A DNA stretch of 64,000 nucleotides from QQWI01 sp964522015 (GTDB taxonomy: Bacteria; Bacillota; Clostridia; Peptostreptococcales; Acidaminobacteraceae), in contig CAZFST010000018.1 of the NCBI GenBank assembly GCA_964522015.1, forward strand, positions 1 to 64,000, read 5' to 3'. The notes under the pieces were generated by a model that saw only the letters and a program-made list of their open reading frames with translations, made no database searches and was not told the origin of the DNA. The translations under genes were made by a program, and so were the position numbers. Positions 32,641-43,000 of the stretch are shown here, piece after piece; position 1 is the first letter of the stretch; every line of letters starts with the position of its first letter.

Positions 32641-33542
32641 GGCAGCCTCCTAAAATCCTCTATATGCCAAAACAACTGCTTCATGTAGATACCATCCGCA
32701 GTCCCCAGAGCGATACCCAACAAGTTTCCATCCCAATAAATAGCATAATGTGCATCTACCAAGAGTTTCGAGGCATTAAACCGCATCAAATTCACCTTAA
32801 CCCCATGACAAACATACCTTGCATGGACTTCATCCAATACAATTTTAGGATAATGTTCAAACATTAGAGTGACTGGCAGAAGGTGCTCAGCTAAAGATGG
32901 GGATTCTAAAAGTTGGTCTAAGGGTTTACTTTGCTCTTGGGTAAACACACCTGTTTTGAGACGCCTCAGGGCTGTCATGGTGCCAAGGGTGCCCAGTCGC
33001 TTCGCGATATCCACGCATAAAGTCCGTATATAGGTCCCACGAGAACAGCTCACATCAAAATGGATAAAAGGATGGTCGTAATGACTGTTATCAAGAGAAA
33101 ATATTTTTAGCTTTGAAGGCTCCCGGTGGACCACTTGACCTTTTCTTGCAAGGCTATAAAGTTTTTTGCCATCGATTTTTTTAGCCGAATACATGGGTGG
33201 CACCTGCATATAATCCCCAACCATGGTCTCCAATGCGCTGTAGACCACATTGGGCTCAAATGTTTGGCAATCAGATTCTTCTAATACTGTGCCCCAAATA
33301 TCTTCTGTATCCGTACTGACACCTAGCTTCATGGATACACGATAGATTTTTTGAGTATCTTCCAAAAAGGCAAAAGCCTTGGTGGCCCTTCCAATAGCAA
33401 GGGGCAATACCCCTGTCACATTGGGATCCAAGGTACCCGCGTGACCAATTTTGGTACCTTTCGGTAGTTGTCGTTTGATTTTATAGACCACATCAGCTGA
33501 TGTCATACCAACTGGTTTGTCTATGACTAAAAAGCCTTCCAT
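32637..33542 (-). CDS. truB: tRNA pseudouridine(55) synthase TruB
   Basis: A 301-residue enzyme that isomerises U55 in the T-loop of tRNAs. The nucleophile is D39 in GHAGTLDPNVTG. The N-terminal LVIDKPVGMTS, the CSRGTYIRTL segment and a C-terminal PUA-like region are present. It overlaps both nrnA (1 nt) and ribF (4 nt), so the genes are tightly coupled. Confidence 0.96.
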   Translation of the reverse strand: MEGFLVIDKPVGMTSADVVYKIKRQLPKGTKIGHAGTLDPNVTGVLPLAIGRATKAFAFLEDTQKIYRVSMKLGVSTDTEDIWGTVLEESDCQTFEPNVVYSALETMVGDYMQVPPMYSAKKIDGKKLYSLARKGQVVHREPSKLKIFSLDNSHYDHPFIHFDVSCSRGTYIRTLCVDIAKRLGTLGTMTALRRLKTGVFTQEQSKPLDQLLESPSLAEHLLPVTLMFEHYPKIVLDEVHARYVCHGVKVNLMRFNASKLLVDAHYAIYWDGNLLGIALGTADGIYMKQLFWHIEDFRRLP

Positions 33543-34501
33543 CAGTTCTCATCTCCAACAATGCCATCGATGATGGTCAGTGCTTCTTCAAGGGTGCATG
33601 CTAGGGAAAAACCCGCCGCATTCTTGTGACCGCCACCGCCATAGGCTAATGCGATCTTAGAAACATCCACATCGCCAATCGAACGCATACTAATTTTAAT
33701 TTCTTGGGGGCTAATTTCTTTAATTAATAGTACAGTGTCAATGTGTTCAATATCTCGAATCCGTTCAACAAGCCCATCGGATTCTGTCATATGAGCATTG
33801 GTCATTTCAAGCATTTCCAAGGTCACAAAGGCCCTGGCCACATGGCCGCTCGGATAAATATGGAGCTGAGATAAACTCATGGCATGGAGCTTTAATTTAG
33901 AAGGGGGTTCGCTGTGGTAAAGATTAAGGGAAATCCAATCCCGTCTAATGCCGACTTCCAATAGCTCCGCAACAATTCTGTGGGTTCTTGGGGTTGTATT
34001 GGCATACTTAAAGCTGCCTGTATCAGAAGAAATGGCTACATATAGGGCCTCTGCCATGTCCTGTGTTAATTGGACACCCCAGTGCTTAAGGAGGGCAAAT
34101 ATGATTTCACCGGTTGAAGACGCCTCAATATCCACCACCTTCACATCCCCAAACCCCAAGTTTGTCACATGGTGATCAATGTTCCATAGGACCTTGTTCT
34201 CTGTTAAGAATTGTCTTTGCGCCAAGCGATTTAGATCGCTTAGATCCACAGACATGCAGGTGTCAGGCTCAACACCCAGAGCTGCAAAGGCTTCAAGGGA
34301 TAGGATGTTTTCATTTAAGAATGCAATATCTTTTGGTAGCGTGTCATCCAAAACAATATAGGCTTCTTTGCCCAGTTGTTTTAACCCCAAAAAAAGGGCC
34401 ACACAAGACCCGATGGTATCACCATCGGGCATTGTGTGGGGAAGTATGACCACGCTATGGGTATTACTTAAACTTGTCTTGTCCATCATCGTCATCATCA
34501 T
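33542..34501 (-). CDS. nrnA: DHH-family oligoribonuclease/pAp phosphatase NrnA
   Basis: A 319-residue DHH-DHHA1 phosphoesterase that degrades short oligonucleotides and pAp. The metal-binding motifs are PDGDTIGS (DxD variant) and NIDHHVTN; the C-terminal DHHA1 substrate motif is GGGGHKNAAG. The longest ORF starts 96 nt earlier within rbfA. The ATG at 34501, with AGAGG 6 nt upstream, is chosen and overlaps the acidic rbfA tail by 38 nt. Position between rbfA and truB is typical of Firmicutes. Confidence 0.92.
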   Translation of the reverse strand: MMMTMMDKTSLSNTHSVVILPHTMPDGDTIGSCVALFLGLKQLGKEAYIVLDDTLPKDIAFLNENILSLEAFAALGVEPDTCMSVDLSDLNRLAQRQFLTENKVLWNIDHHVTNLGFGDVKVVDIEASSTGEIIFALLKHWGVQLTQDMAEALYVAISSDTGSFKYANTTPRTHRIVAELLEVGIRRDWISLNLYHSEPPSKLKLHAMSLSQLHIYPSGHVARAFVTLEMLEMTNAHMTESDGLVERIRDIEHIDTVLLIKEISPQEIKISMRSIGDVDVSKIALAYGGGGHKNAAGFSLACTLEEALTIIDGIVGDEN

Positions 34502-34892
34502 GTGTTTCCTCTGGTCCATCATCCGGTTGAGTTTCCTCAGGTCCATGGGTCTTTTTAACCTCATTGATGAGCTGGGACATACGTACACTGTGTTCAATTG
34601 ACGTATCCAGCTTAAAAATTGGTTCAGGCGTATATCTCAAAGAAATATTATTGCCTATGGCCTTTCTGATAAAACCCTTTGCACGGGTTAGCGCTGCAAG
34701 TGTTTCATGAGCTTTTTCGTCATCGCCTAAAACGCTGATATAAATATTCACAAATCTTAAATCATTGGTTGTCTCAACACGGGTTATGCTGGTGAGACCA
34801 GAGATGCCAGGATCTTTAATATCTACTTGCAACATTTGACTGACGAGTTTCTTGATTTCTTCTGAAATCCTGAGTGTGCGATCAAAACGCAT
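34464..34892 (-). CDS. rbfA: 30S ribosome-binding factor RbfA
   Basis: A 142-residue KH-fold factor for 16S rRNA 5' end maturation and cold adaptation. The core (about 1-112) is standard, with RISEEIKKLVSQML and DPGISGLTSITRVE. The C-terminal tail of about 28 residues is very acidic, with a repeated GPEET motif and an aspartate run. That tail DNA also carries the nrnA ribosome site and start, so the extension may exist partly because of the overlap. AAAGGCGG precedes the ATG. Confidence 0.96.
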   Translation of the reverse strand: MRFDRTLRISEEIKKLVSQMLQVDIKDPGISGLTSITRVETTNDLRFVNIYISVLGDDEKAHETLAALTRAKGFIRKAIGNNISLRYTPEPIFKLDTSIEHSVRMSQLINEVKKTHGPEETQPDDGPEETHDDDDDGQDKFK

Positions 34893-34907
34893 CTCATCAC
34901 CGCCTTT

Positions 34908-37721
34908 CTATTTTCTTGGTTTTTCGACCATGATATACGCTTCAATAATATCATTTTCACGAATATCATTGTAACCTTCTATGCCGATACCACATTCGTA
35001 ACCTTTTGCAACTTCTTTAACGTCGTCCTTAAAGCGCTTAAGTGATGACAGTTTACCATCGTGGATGATGACGCCTTCACGTAATAGACGAACGCTTGCA
35101 TTACGAGTCACTGTACCCGAAGTAACATAAGCACCTGCAATTGTACCAGCACCAGGCACCTTAAATGTGGCCCGAACTTGTACTTCGCCAAGTGATTTCT
35201 CTTCGAATTCTGGGTCCAGCATACCTTTCATGGCAGACTCCACATCATTGATTAACTCGTAGATGATTCGGTAGGTTTTGATTTCAATACCTTCGTTTTT
35301 AGCCATTGAAAGAACCATAGCACTTGGTCTAACGTTAAAGCCTATAACGATTGTATTTGAAGCTGTTGCCAACATAATATCCGATTCAGTAATGGCACCG
35401 ATATTCGCATGTTGAATGTTAACCTTAACTTCTGCCGTATTGAGTTTAGCCAAAGATTGTTTGATAGCTTCAAGCGAACCGTGTACGTCAGATTTGATAA
35501 TCAAATTCAGCTCTTTTACTTTACCAGCTTGAATCTGTTCAAAGATATCTTCAAGTGTTACATGACGCTCAGCGCGGTTCATGATATCAGCTTTAGCTTG
35601 AAGTGCTCTTTTTTCAGCGATTTTTCTAGCTTCTTTATCAGAATCGATGACAAAGAACTTGTCTCCGGCTTTAGCCACTTCACTCATACCTATAATTTCT
35701 ACAGCCGTTGAAGGTCCCGCTTTTTTGATTTTCTTGCCTTTATCACTAAAGAGTGCACGGACACGGCCAGCTGTTGTACCACAAACAAATGGATCGCCCA
35801 CTTGTAGTGAACCATTTTGAATAAGAACTGTGGCAACTGCACCACGTTGAATATCCAAGTTAGCTTCAATGACAGTACCAACTGCATTTCTATCTGGATT
35901 GGCTTTGAGTTCAAGCATTTCTGAAACTAAAAGAACCATCTCTAGAAGGGTATCAATATTTTCACCTTTTAGTGCTGATACTGGAACAGATACGATTTCA
36001 CCGCCCCAATCCTCTACTAAAAGTCCTAATTCACTGAGTTCTTGCTTAACCCGTTCTGGGTTAGCGCCAACTTTATCCATCTTGTTGATGGCGATAATAA
36101 TTGGAACATTTGCAGCCCGGGCATGGTCAATGGCTTCAATGGTCTGCGGCTTAACACCGTCATCTGCTGCAACCACTAGAATTGCAATGTCAGTGACTTG
36201 GGCACCACGTGCACGAAGTGATGTGAAGGCTTCGTGACCAGGGGTATCCAAGAAGACAATTTTCTCACCATTGATATAAACTTCAGAAGCACCGATATGC
36301 TGTGTGATACCACCGGCTTCTTTATCAGTAACACTGGTTGAACGAATGGCATCCAATAAAGATGTTTTACCATGGTCAACGTGACCCATAACCGTAACCA
36401 CTGGGGCACGTTTAACTTGATCAACTGACTCATCTTCAAAATCGTATTCAAGAATATCTTCATCGACCACCACTGGTGCTGGCTCGATTTCGATATCAAA
36501 ATCATTTGCGATTTTCTCTAAAACAGGATAAGCAACAAAATGATTAATCGCAGCCATAATGCCAAGATTCATCAATTTCAAGATGACTTCGTTATTGGTT
36601 TTGTCAATGGCAATGGCAAAATCCCCAACTGTCATACGCTCTGGGATGAAGATTTTTGTCTCTTCTACAGCGACTTCAATCACTTCATCTTCTTTATCAC
36701 GTCTCTTGCCCTGTCTAAACTTCTTAGTGGTTCTTTGCATGGTCAAAGGCACGCCACCAGACTTATTAGCCTGAGGTCTTTGTGCATTTGTGCCCGCTTG
36801 ATTTGCTGGAGGCCGTTGCCCGCCACCTTGTGCAGGTCTTTGCCCACCTGGTCCAGATGATGGTCTTTGCCCACCAGCACCCTGCTGAGGTCTTGGCGCA
36901 CCTGTGTTACCAGAACCCTGAGGTCTTGGCGCACCTGTGTTACCAGAACCCTGAGGTCTTGGTGCACCCGTGTTACCAGAACCCTGGGGTCTTGGTGCAC
37001 CTGTGTTACCAGAACCCTGGGGTCTTGGCGCACCTGTGTTACCAGAACCCTGTGGTCTTGGCGCACCCGTGTGTCCAGTACCCTGTGGCTTTGGAGCACC
37101 CGTGTGTCCAGTACCCTGTGGCTTTGGAGCACCTGTGTGTCCAGTACCCTGTGGCTTATGGGCACCAGCGCTGCTAGAGCCCTGTGGCTTTGGAGCCCCT
37201 GTGCTACCAGTAGCTTGATGTGGCTTTGCAGGACTTGGCTTATGAGAAGTCGTTGTGCCCCCTGCATGGTAAGCCTGCATCTTTGGCGCTGGCGCTGCAG
37301 TTGTAGCTGCAGCTATTGGCGCAGCAGTTGTTGATGCAGGAGCAGCTGTTGCCGCTGGCGCTTCTGCGGTTTTAACCACTTCTGCCGATTTTGGTGCAGT
37401 TGCTGTGCTATCTGCTGCTACTGGAGTCGCTGCTTCAGTTTGTACAGCCACTTCTTTTGCTTTATGAGGCTTATGCGCCTCTTTTTCTTTTGTAGCTTTT
37501 GGCGCAGTCGCTGTTGTAGTTGCTTGTGGCGCTTCTGTGTTTGCTGCTGTATTTGTTACCGGTGTTGCGTTAAATGTTTTTGTCAATTTATCTACCCAAT
37601 CATCTTCCAGGCCGTCCATATGTGTGTGAGCCCCGTGGCCCATTTGATGTAACTTGTCAATAAGGTCTTTATTTTGTACATTTAATTGTTTTGCTAACTG
37701 GTAAATTCGAATCTTCGACAT
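34908..37721 (-). CDS. infB: Translation initiation factor IF-2
   Basis: A 937-residue GTPase that places fMet-tRNA on the 30S subunit. An N-terminal IF2_N domain (about 1-52) is followed by Ala/Thr/Pro/Lys-rich linker, then ten 11-residue Gly-rich repeats (about residues 170-279), then the conserved core: G1 GHVDHGKT near 443-450, DTPGHE and NKMD, and C-terminal domains II-IV. It is longer than Bacillus IF-2 (about 716) because of the repeat linker. The ribosome site GGAGG is 10 nt upstream. It follows ylxQ by 14 nt. Confidence 0.98.
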   Translation of the reverse strand: MSKIRIYQLAKQLNVQNKDLIDKLHQMGHGAHTHMDGLEDDWVDKLTKTFNATPVTNTAANTEAPQATTTATAPKATKEKEAHKPHKAKEVAVQTEAATPVAADSTATAPKSAEVVKTAEAPAATAAPASTTAAPIAAATTAAPAPKMQAYHAGGTTTSHKPSPAKPHQATGSTGAPKPQGSSSAGAHKPQGTGHTGAPKPQGTGHTGAPKPQGTGHTGAPRPQGSGNTGAPRPQGSGNTGAPRPQGSGNTGAPRPQGSGNTGAPRPQGSGNTGAPRPQQGAGGQRPSSGPGGQRPAQGGGQRPPANQAGTNAQRPQANKSGGVPLTMQRTTKKFRQGKRRDKEDEVIEVAVEETKIFIPERMTVGDFAIAIDKTNNEVILKLMNLGIMAAINHFVAYPVLEKIANDFDIEIEPAPVVVDEDILEYDFEDESVDQVKRAPVVTVMGHVDHGKTSLLDAIRSTSVTDKEAGGITQHIGASEVYINGEKIVFLDTPGHEAFTSLRARGAQVTDIAILVVAADDGVKPQTIEAIDHARAANVPIIIAINKMDKVGANPERVKQELSELGLLVEDWGGEIVSVPVSALKGENIDTLLEMVLLVSEMLELKANPDRNAVGTVIEANLDIQRGAVATVLIQNGSLQVGDPFVCGTTAGRVRALFSDKGKKIKKAGPSTAVEIIGMSEVAKAGDKFFVIDSDKEARKIAEKRALQAKADIMNRAERHVTLEDIFEQIQAGKVKELNLIIKSDVHGSLEAIKQSLAKLNTAEVKVNIQHANIGAITESDIMLATASNTIVIGFNVRPSAMVLSMAKNEGIEIKTYRIIYELINDVESAMKGMLDPEFEEKSLGEVQVRATFKVPGAGTIAGAYVTSGTVTRNASVRLLREGVIIHDGKLSSLKRFKDDVKEVAKGYECGIGIEGYNDIRENDIIEAYIMVEKPRK
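36885..37214 (-). repeat. 33-bp tandem repeat inside infB
   Basis: Ten in-frame 33-bp units encode G(S/T)G(N/H)TGAP(R/K)PQ-type 11-mers. Five adjacent units specify the identical GSGNTGAPRPQ, three the GTGHTGAP type, and two more diverged ones lie at the N-terminal end. DNA of the identical peptide units is also nearly identical, which suggests recent amplification. Confidence 0.92.
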
Positions 37722-37735
37722 AATTGATGCACCTC

Positions 37736-38059
37736 CTACTGCGGATTTTGGCTGTCCGGTTCTTTGGAAAGTGCCAGCACAGAGTCTGCAAAATGCTTAT
37801 CTGTTATCCCTAATACAGTTCTATTCACCTTGCCAATGGCAATTGAAAGTTCATCAACTGTAAAAAGTGCTATGCAAGGAATTTTGTAATGCTGACATTT
37901 TGCGAGAACTTTTTTCATGGTGCCCTCAGCCACATCTTTACCGACGAGGCACACCAGGGTTTTCTTTGATTCTATGGATTTGAGAACTTGCTCAGTGCCC
38001 GACACTAAGTTGCCAGACTTTTGTGCAAACCCAAGTAAGGTCAACGCTTTATTTTTCAT
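37736..38059 (-). CDS. ylxQ: L7Ae-family K-turn RNA-binding protein (YlxQ)
   Basis: A 107-residue member of the L7Ae/L30e family, which binds kink-turn RNA. TLLGFAQKSGNLVSGTE near the N-terminus is the family hallmark. The longest ORF starts with a TTG at 38074. The ATG at 38059, with GAGG about 9 nt upstream, matches the usual MKNKALTLLG start and is chosen. It overlaps ylxR by 11 nt. The position nusA-ylxR-ylxQ-infB is conserved across Firmicutes; the cellular role is unclear. Confidence 0.93.
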   Translation of the reverse strand: MKNKALTLLGFAQKSGNLVSGTEQVLKSIESKKTLVCLVGKDVAEGTMKKVLAKCQHYKIPCIALFTVDELSIAIGKVNRTVLGITDKHFADSVLALSKEPDSQNPQ

Positions 38060-38318
38060 TGTCAATCGCCTCAATTAAAGCCTTCATGACTTCTTCAGAC
38101 AAAGTCACTTCAAGGGCACGTTGAATGCCTTTCTTCTTGAGAGCAATGTCTAGACACGCTTTTTTATGACAGATATAGGCGCCACGGCCATGGGCTTTCC
38201 CAGTTAAGTCAAGGGTTACTTGACCCTCTTGGTTTCTGACAACCCGAACTAGCTCCTTTTTGGGAAACTGCTCGTTGCATCCAAGGCACTTTCTAAGCGG
38301 GACTTTCTTTGCTTTCAT
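38049..38318 (-). CDS. ylxR: YlxR family RNA-binding protein (RnpM)
   Basis: An 89-residue DUF448 protein. The LRKCLGCNEQFPKKELVRVV and GRGAYIC signatures are present. The Bacillus homologue has been reported to bind and modulate RNase P RNA, hence the name RnpM. The longest ORF begins with a TTG overlapping the nusA stop. The ATG at 38318, with GAGG 7 nt upstream, is preferred. It is part of the rimP-nusA-ylxR-ylxQ-infB operon. Confidence 0.93.
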   Translation of the reverse strand: MKAKKVPLRKCLGCNEQFPKKELVRVVRNQEGQVTLDLTGKAHGRGAYICHKKACLDIALKKKGIQRALEVTLSEEVMKALIEAIDNEK

Positions 38319-38320
38319 GA

Positions 38321-39391
38321 TCAAGCCTCGCCTTCTGCACCAGAAGTCTTTTTCATTGCTTTAAATTGTGCTTGACTCTTAATATCGATTTTCCAACCAG
38401 TGAGCTTTGCTGCTAGTCTAGCGTTTTGACCTTCTTTACCAATTGCCAAAGACAATTGATGATCCGGTACAACCACTAGTGCGCTTCTGTCCCCTGGATT
38501 TTCAAATACATCGATGACTTCAGAAGGGCTAAGTGCATTGGCAATAAAGATTTTAGGATCTTCTGACCAATTGATGATATCAATTTTTTCGCCACGAAGT
38601 TCATCCACAACGCTTTGAACCCGTGTACCCCGTTGACCAACACAAGAACCCACTGCATCGATGTTTGGATCCGCTGCATGGACTGCAATTTTCGTACGTG
38701 AGCCAGCTTCTCTAGAAATACTTTTAATCTCCACAATACCATCGTGAATTTCTGGTACTTCCAGCTCAAATAAGCGCTTGACTAAACCTGGATGTGTTCT
38801 TGAAACCACAACTTGTGGGCCTTTTGAAGTCTTTTTAACTTCAACAATATAAGTCTTGACCCGACCATTTGGTTCGTACTGTTCACCTGGAATCTGTTCT
38901 GAAGGAATCAAAACCGCTTCAGTTTTTCCAAGATTAACATGTACAATCCCTTTATTGATCCGCTGAACGATACCTGTTACAATTTCTGATTCTCTATTAG
39001 AGAATTCATCAAAGATAATATTGCGTTCTGCTTCTCTAATCCGCTGAACAACCACTTGTTTAGCAGTTTGCGCTGCGATTCTGCCAAATTCTCTCGGTGT
39101 CACTTCTTCTTCAATGATGTCACCGATTTGGTAATCTGGATTCATTTCTAAAGCATCCTTCAACAAAATTTCGTCAAAATCCTCTTCAAAGTCATCCACT
39201 ACTTTTGTTCTAGAAAATACGCGAATTTCGCCATTGTCTCGGTCTATGGTCACACGAGGATTTGATGATTCCGGGAAATTCTTTTTATAAGCTGTGATCA
39301 GGGCGGCTTCAATTGTTTCAATCAAAGCATCCTTACTGATGCCTTTTTCTTTTTCAAGTTGCTCTAGGGCATCGATCAATTCATGTTTCAC
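38321..39391 (-). CDS. nusA: Transcription termination/antitermination protein NusA
   Basis: A 356-residue RNA polymerase-associated factor. It has an N-terminal polymerase-binding domain (about 1-125), an S1 domain (about 135-200) and two KH domains (about 205-345, with the VGQRGTRVQSV and IGKEGQNARLAAKL motifs). It lacks the C-terminal acidic repeats of E. coli NusA, normal for Firmicutes. The start codon is GTG with GAGGAGG about 7 nt upstream. It follows rimP by 14 nt. Confidence 0.97.
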   Translation of the reverse strand: MKHELIDALEQLEKEKGISKDALIETIEAALITAYKKNFPESSNPRVTIDRDNGEIRVFSRTKVVDDFEEDFDEILLKDALEMNPDYQIGDIIEEEVTPREFGRIAAQTAKQVVVQRIREAERNIIFDEFSNRESEIVTGIVQRINKGIVHVNLGKTEAVLIPSEQIPGEQYEPNGRVKTYIVEVKKTSKGPQVVVSRTHPGLVKRLFELEVPEIHDGIVEIKSISREAGSRTKIAVHAADPNIDAVGSCVGQRGTRVQSVVDELRGEKIDIINWSEDPKIFIANALSPSEVIDVFENPGDRSALVVVPDHQLSLAIGKEGQNARLAAKLTGWKIDIKSQAQFKAMKKTSGAEGEA

Positions 39392-39405
39392 GTTTATTCC
39401 TCCTC

Positions 39406-39885
39406 TTAAAATCTAAACAATAATTTGGCACTAGCGATTTTATCTTTTGGTATCGCTATAACAGTTTCAGTTCTTTCGTCTTCAATCAGGACTTCGCCAT
39501 TCTCAAACCCCTTTAAAACACCTTCAATCATCTTCACACCATTAAGTGGAAAATAAAGTTTGATTTGCGCAAGCTTATCTACGAATTTCTTGAAGTCTTC
39601 ATCCTTTTTAAGAGGACGTTCAATACCAGGAGATGATACCTCAAGAATATATTCTTCTTCAATCGGATCAAGAGCATCTAATTTTTCGTTTAAGGCACGG
39701 CTGATTGTCTGACAATCATCTAGTGATACACCACCGTCTTTATCAATGTAAACCCGTAAAAATCTGTGTTTACCCTCTTTGAGAAACTCCACATCCACGA
39801 GCTCATAATCTAATTTTTCTTGAGTATTAATCGCAGTCACTAAATCAGCCACCAAATCAACGACTCTTACTTTTTTTGCCTTCAT
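39406..39885 (-). CDS. rimP: Ribosome maturation factor RimP
   Basis: A 159-residue 30S assembly factor. Family features are FLRVYIDKDGGVSLDDCQ and EVSSPGIERPLK near the middle, with a C-terminal SH3-like domain. The longest ORF starts at 39903. The ATG at 39885, preceded by AGGAGGG 6 nt away, is used. It heads the rimP-nusA-ylxR-ylxQ-infB-rbfA-nrnA-truB-ribF-rpsO cluster, just after the polC terminator; I could not identify its promoter clearly. Confidence 0.95.
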   Translation of the reverse strand: MKAKKVRVVDLVADLVTAINTQEKLDYELVDVEFLKEGKHRFLRVYIDKDGGVSLDDCQTISRALNEKLDALDPIEEEYILEVSSPGIERPLKKDEDFKKFVDKLAQIKLYFPLNGVKMIEGVLKGFENGEVLIEDERTETVIAIPKDKIASAKLLFRF

Positions 39886-39932
39886 ACTGGCCCTCCTATA
39901 CAAATGTCATGGTTCACGGACATAATAACAAC

Positions 39933-39962
39933 AAAGAGTGGGCCCGAGCCCACTCTTTTGTC
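39933..39962 (-). terminator. polC terminator
   Basis: Perfect 11-bp arms AAAGAGTGGGC (39933-39943) / GCCCACTCTTT (39948-39958). It lies in the gap after rimP is read from further left; on the minus strand the hairpin is upstream of rimP and about 60 nt after the polC stop. Confidence 0.75.
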
Positions 39963-40017
39963 ATAATCTTTAACTCTCAATAGTATAACACAATTCAATT
40001 CCAAATGCAAATTTTAC

Positions 40018-43000
40018 CTAGTTGAAGAACATGTCGAAACTTAATTGATTATCCTCTGGGAGCCCACGCATACAACCGTGAACCACTAGGGCATCCACCA
40101 CTGACCGATTCGCTTTAGAACGTGTTCTCAAATCGTTAATGGAGATAAATTCCCCGGCTTGCCTTGATTCCACAATGGCCTTGGCAGCATTTTCACCGAC
40201 CCCCTGAAGGGCTCTAAAAGGCGGCAGTAATTTATTGCCGGATATTTTGAACTGCTCTGCATCAGACTCGTAAAGGGAAACAGGCAAACACTCAAAACCC
40301 CTGGCATACATTTCTGAAGCCACCTCTAAAACCGTGTACTGACTTTGTTCCTTGGTAGACATTTTAGGGATGGCTTCAATCACCTTCATCTGCTCTTTTA
40401 TGGCATTTGAACCTTGAGAAATCAAGTGGGCATCAAAGTCGTCCACTTTGATGGAGAAAAAAGTGGCATAAAAAGCCAATGGAAAATGGACTTTAAAGTA
40501 GGCAATACGGACTGACATCATGACATAAGCCACGGCGTGGGCCTTAGGGAACATGTATTTAATCTTCTTACAAGACTCAATATACCACTTGGGTACTTTG
40601 TAAGAAGTCATTTGTTCTTCTTGCTCAGGCTTAAGGCCCTTTCCCTTACGGACACCTTCCATAATGAAAAACGCATCTTTGGGGGGGAGTCCAGCATACA
40701 TCAGGTAAACCATGATATCGTCACGGGTACCAATAACTTCTTTAAGGGTTACAATGCCGTCGTTTACAAGATCCGCTGCATTGTTAATCCAAACGTCGGT
40801 ACCATGGGAAAGACCGGATATCTGAACCAACTCTGCAAAAGAGGTCGGTTTTGTCTCATCAAGCATCTGCCTAACAAAACGGGTACCAAATTCAGGTATC
40901 CCTAAAGAACCAATTTTAAGGGGATAAGTGTTGTCTTGAATTTTCAGCGATTGTACTGAAGTAAAGATTTTTAGGGTTTCACGATCATCCAATGGAATCT
41001 CCATGGCGTTTTCACCAGTAAGGTCTTCCAGCATTTTGATGATCGTCGGAACGTCGTGTCCCAGTATATCAAGTTTCAAGATACGACCACTAATGGAATG
41101 GTAGTCAAAGTGGGTTGTGATAACCCCACTGGTGGAGTCGTTTGCTGGGTACTGAATCGGAGTGAAATCGTGGACATCCTTGTAATTTGGCACAACCATG
41201 ATACCACCTGGATGCTGTCCAGAGGTTCTTTTAACCCCAGTACAACCAGCTGCCAAGCGAATGACTTCATAATAGTTGATTTTTTGCTGGGTTTCTTCAA
41301 AGTACTTTTTGACAAAACCAAAAGCGGTTTTCTCTGCGACAGTGCCTATAGTCCCTGCTTTGTAAACATAACCCTCGCCAAATAGTTCTTCTGTATAAGC
41401 GTGAGAAGTAGACTGATAAACACCTGCAAAGTTTAAGTCAATATCCGGCTCCTTATCCCCTTCAAAACCCAAGAAGGTTTCAAATGGAATATCGTGGCCA
41501 TCTTTTTTATAGGCTGCCCCACAGGCTGGACAGTTTTTATCCGGTAAATCCGCCCCTGATGCGATACTACCATCGGTTACAAATTCAGAGTGTAAGCAGG
41601 TTCGGCAGTGATAATGGGGCGGCAAGGGATTAACTTCGGTGATATCGGACATGGTGGCGGCAAAAGAGGAACCTACAGAACCCCGGGAACCTACTAAATA
41701 GCCATCTTCCATTGACTTTTTCACCAGCTTTTGCGCAATGATATACATCACGGCATAGCCGTTACCAATAATGGAATCCAACTCTCTGGCCAGTCGTTTT
41801 TCAACGATTTCAGGAATTGGGTCTCCATAAATCCGACGGGCCTTCTCAAAGCACATGGTTCTAAGTTCCTCGTCGGAGCCAGGAATTTCTGGGGGATAGG
41901 TACCATCTGGCACCGGCAATATGGATTCAATTTGGTCGTTAATCCGGTGGGTAGCGTGAATGACCACTTCCTCGGCCATGTCCCTACCAAGATAAGAAAA
42001 CTCTTCAAGCATTTCATCGGTGGTTTTAAAATACAGGGGTGGTTGTGCCCCGGCATCAGAAAAACCTTGACCTGCCATTAAAATCCGGCGATAAATTTCA
42101 TCTTTAGGGTCCATAAAATGGACATCCGCCGTGGCCACACAGGGAACTTCCATGGTTTTTGCCAATTGTATAATTCTTCGGTTGATTTGTCTAAGTTCTT
42201 CCTGATTTTCAACCAAGCCTTTTTCAATCAAAAATTGATTGTTACCAATGGGCTGAATTTCAAGGTAATCGTAAAAACTGCTGATATCCAGAAGTTCGGT
42301 ATCGTCCAAACCATTGAGAATCCCTTGATAAACCTCACCCGCCTCGCAGGCACTACCAATAATTAACCCTTCACGCTTTTCCGTCAGGAGACTTTTGGGT
42401 ATGAGAGGCTTTCTATAAAAGGTCTTTAGATGGGAATGACTGATCATCTGATAGAGATGTTTAAGACCCACATAATTTTTAACTAAGATAATCACATGAT
42501 AGGAATCAAAATGCTTGAAGTCCAGATTACGCTCACCATAAGCATTGATTTCTAGTGCGTTAAAGACATTTTCTTCACCAAGCATTTCAACAAACTTCAA
42601 GAAGATTTGCGCCGTTGCTTCAGCATCGTTGACTGCCCGATGATGACCATCTAACTTTATGCCAAGTTTCTTGGCAACCATATTCAGACGATGGCGCTTC
42701 ATGTCTTTTAATAGCATGCGACTGAGTTTTAAGGTATCCAGCACCAGGGGATCAAATACAAGATTTGATGCCTTGGCTTTCTCTCTGATAAATGACATAT
42801 CAAACTTTGCATTATGGGCAACCACTGCTGCATCACCGCAAAAGGCCAGAAACTCAGGCAACACTTCAGAAATGGTACGTTCGTTTGCCACCATTTCCTG
42901 CGTGATACCCGTTAGATTCACAACCACTTCGGGGATAATTTTCTCTGGGTTCACAAAAGTCGAATAACGCTCAAGAATCTGTCCATTTAAGACCTTCACT

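Noticed and set aside
36885..37214. Regularly spaced repeats as a CRISPR array
   Set aside because: Units are head-to-tail without unique spacers, are in frame within infB, and there are no cas genes.
36743..37334. Long ORFs on both strands across the infB repeats (up to 174 residues)
   Set aside because: They are frame shadows of the 33-bp repeat array in infB: highly repetitive, no ribosome sites, no recognisable domains.
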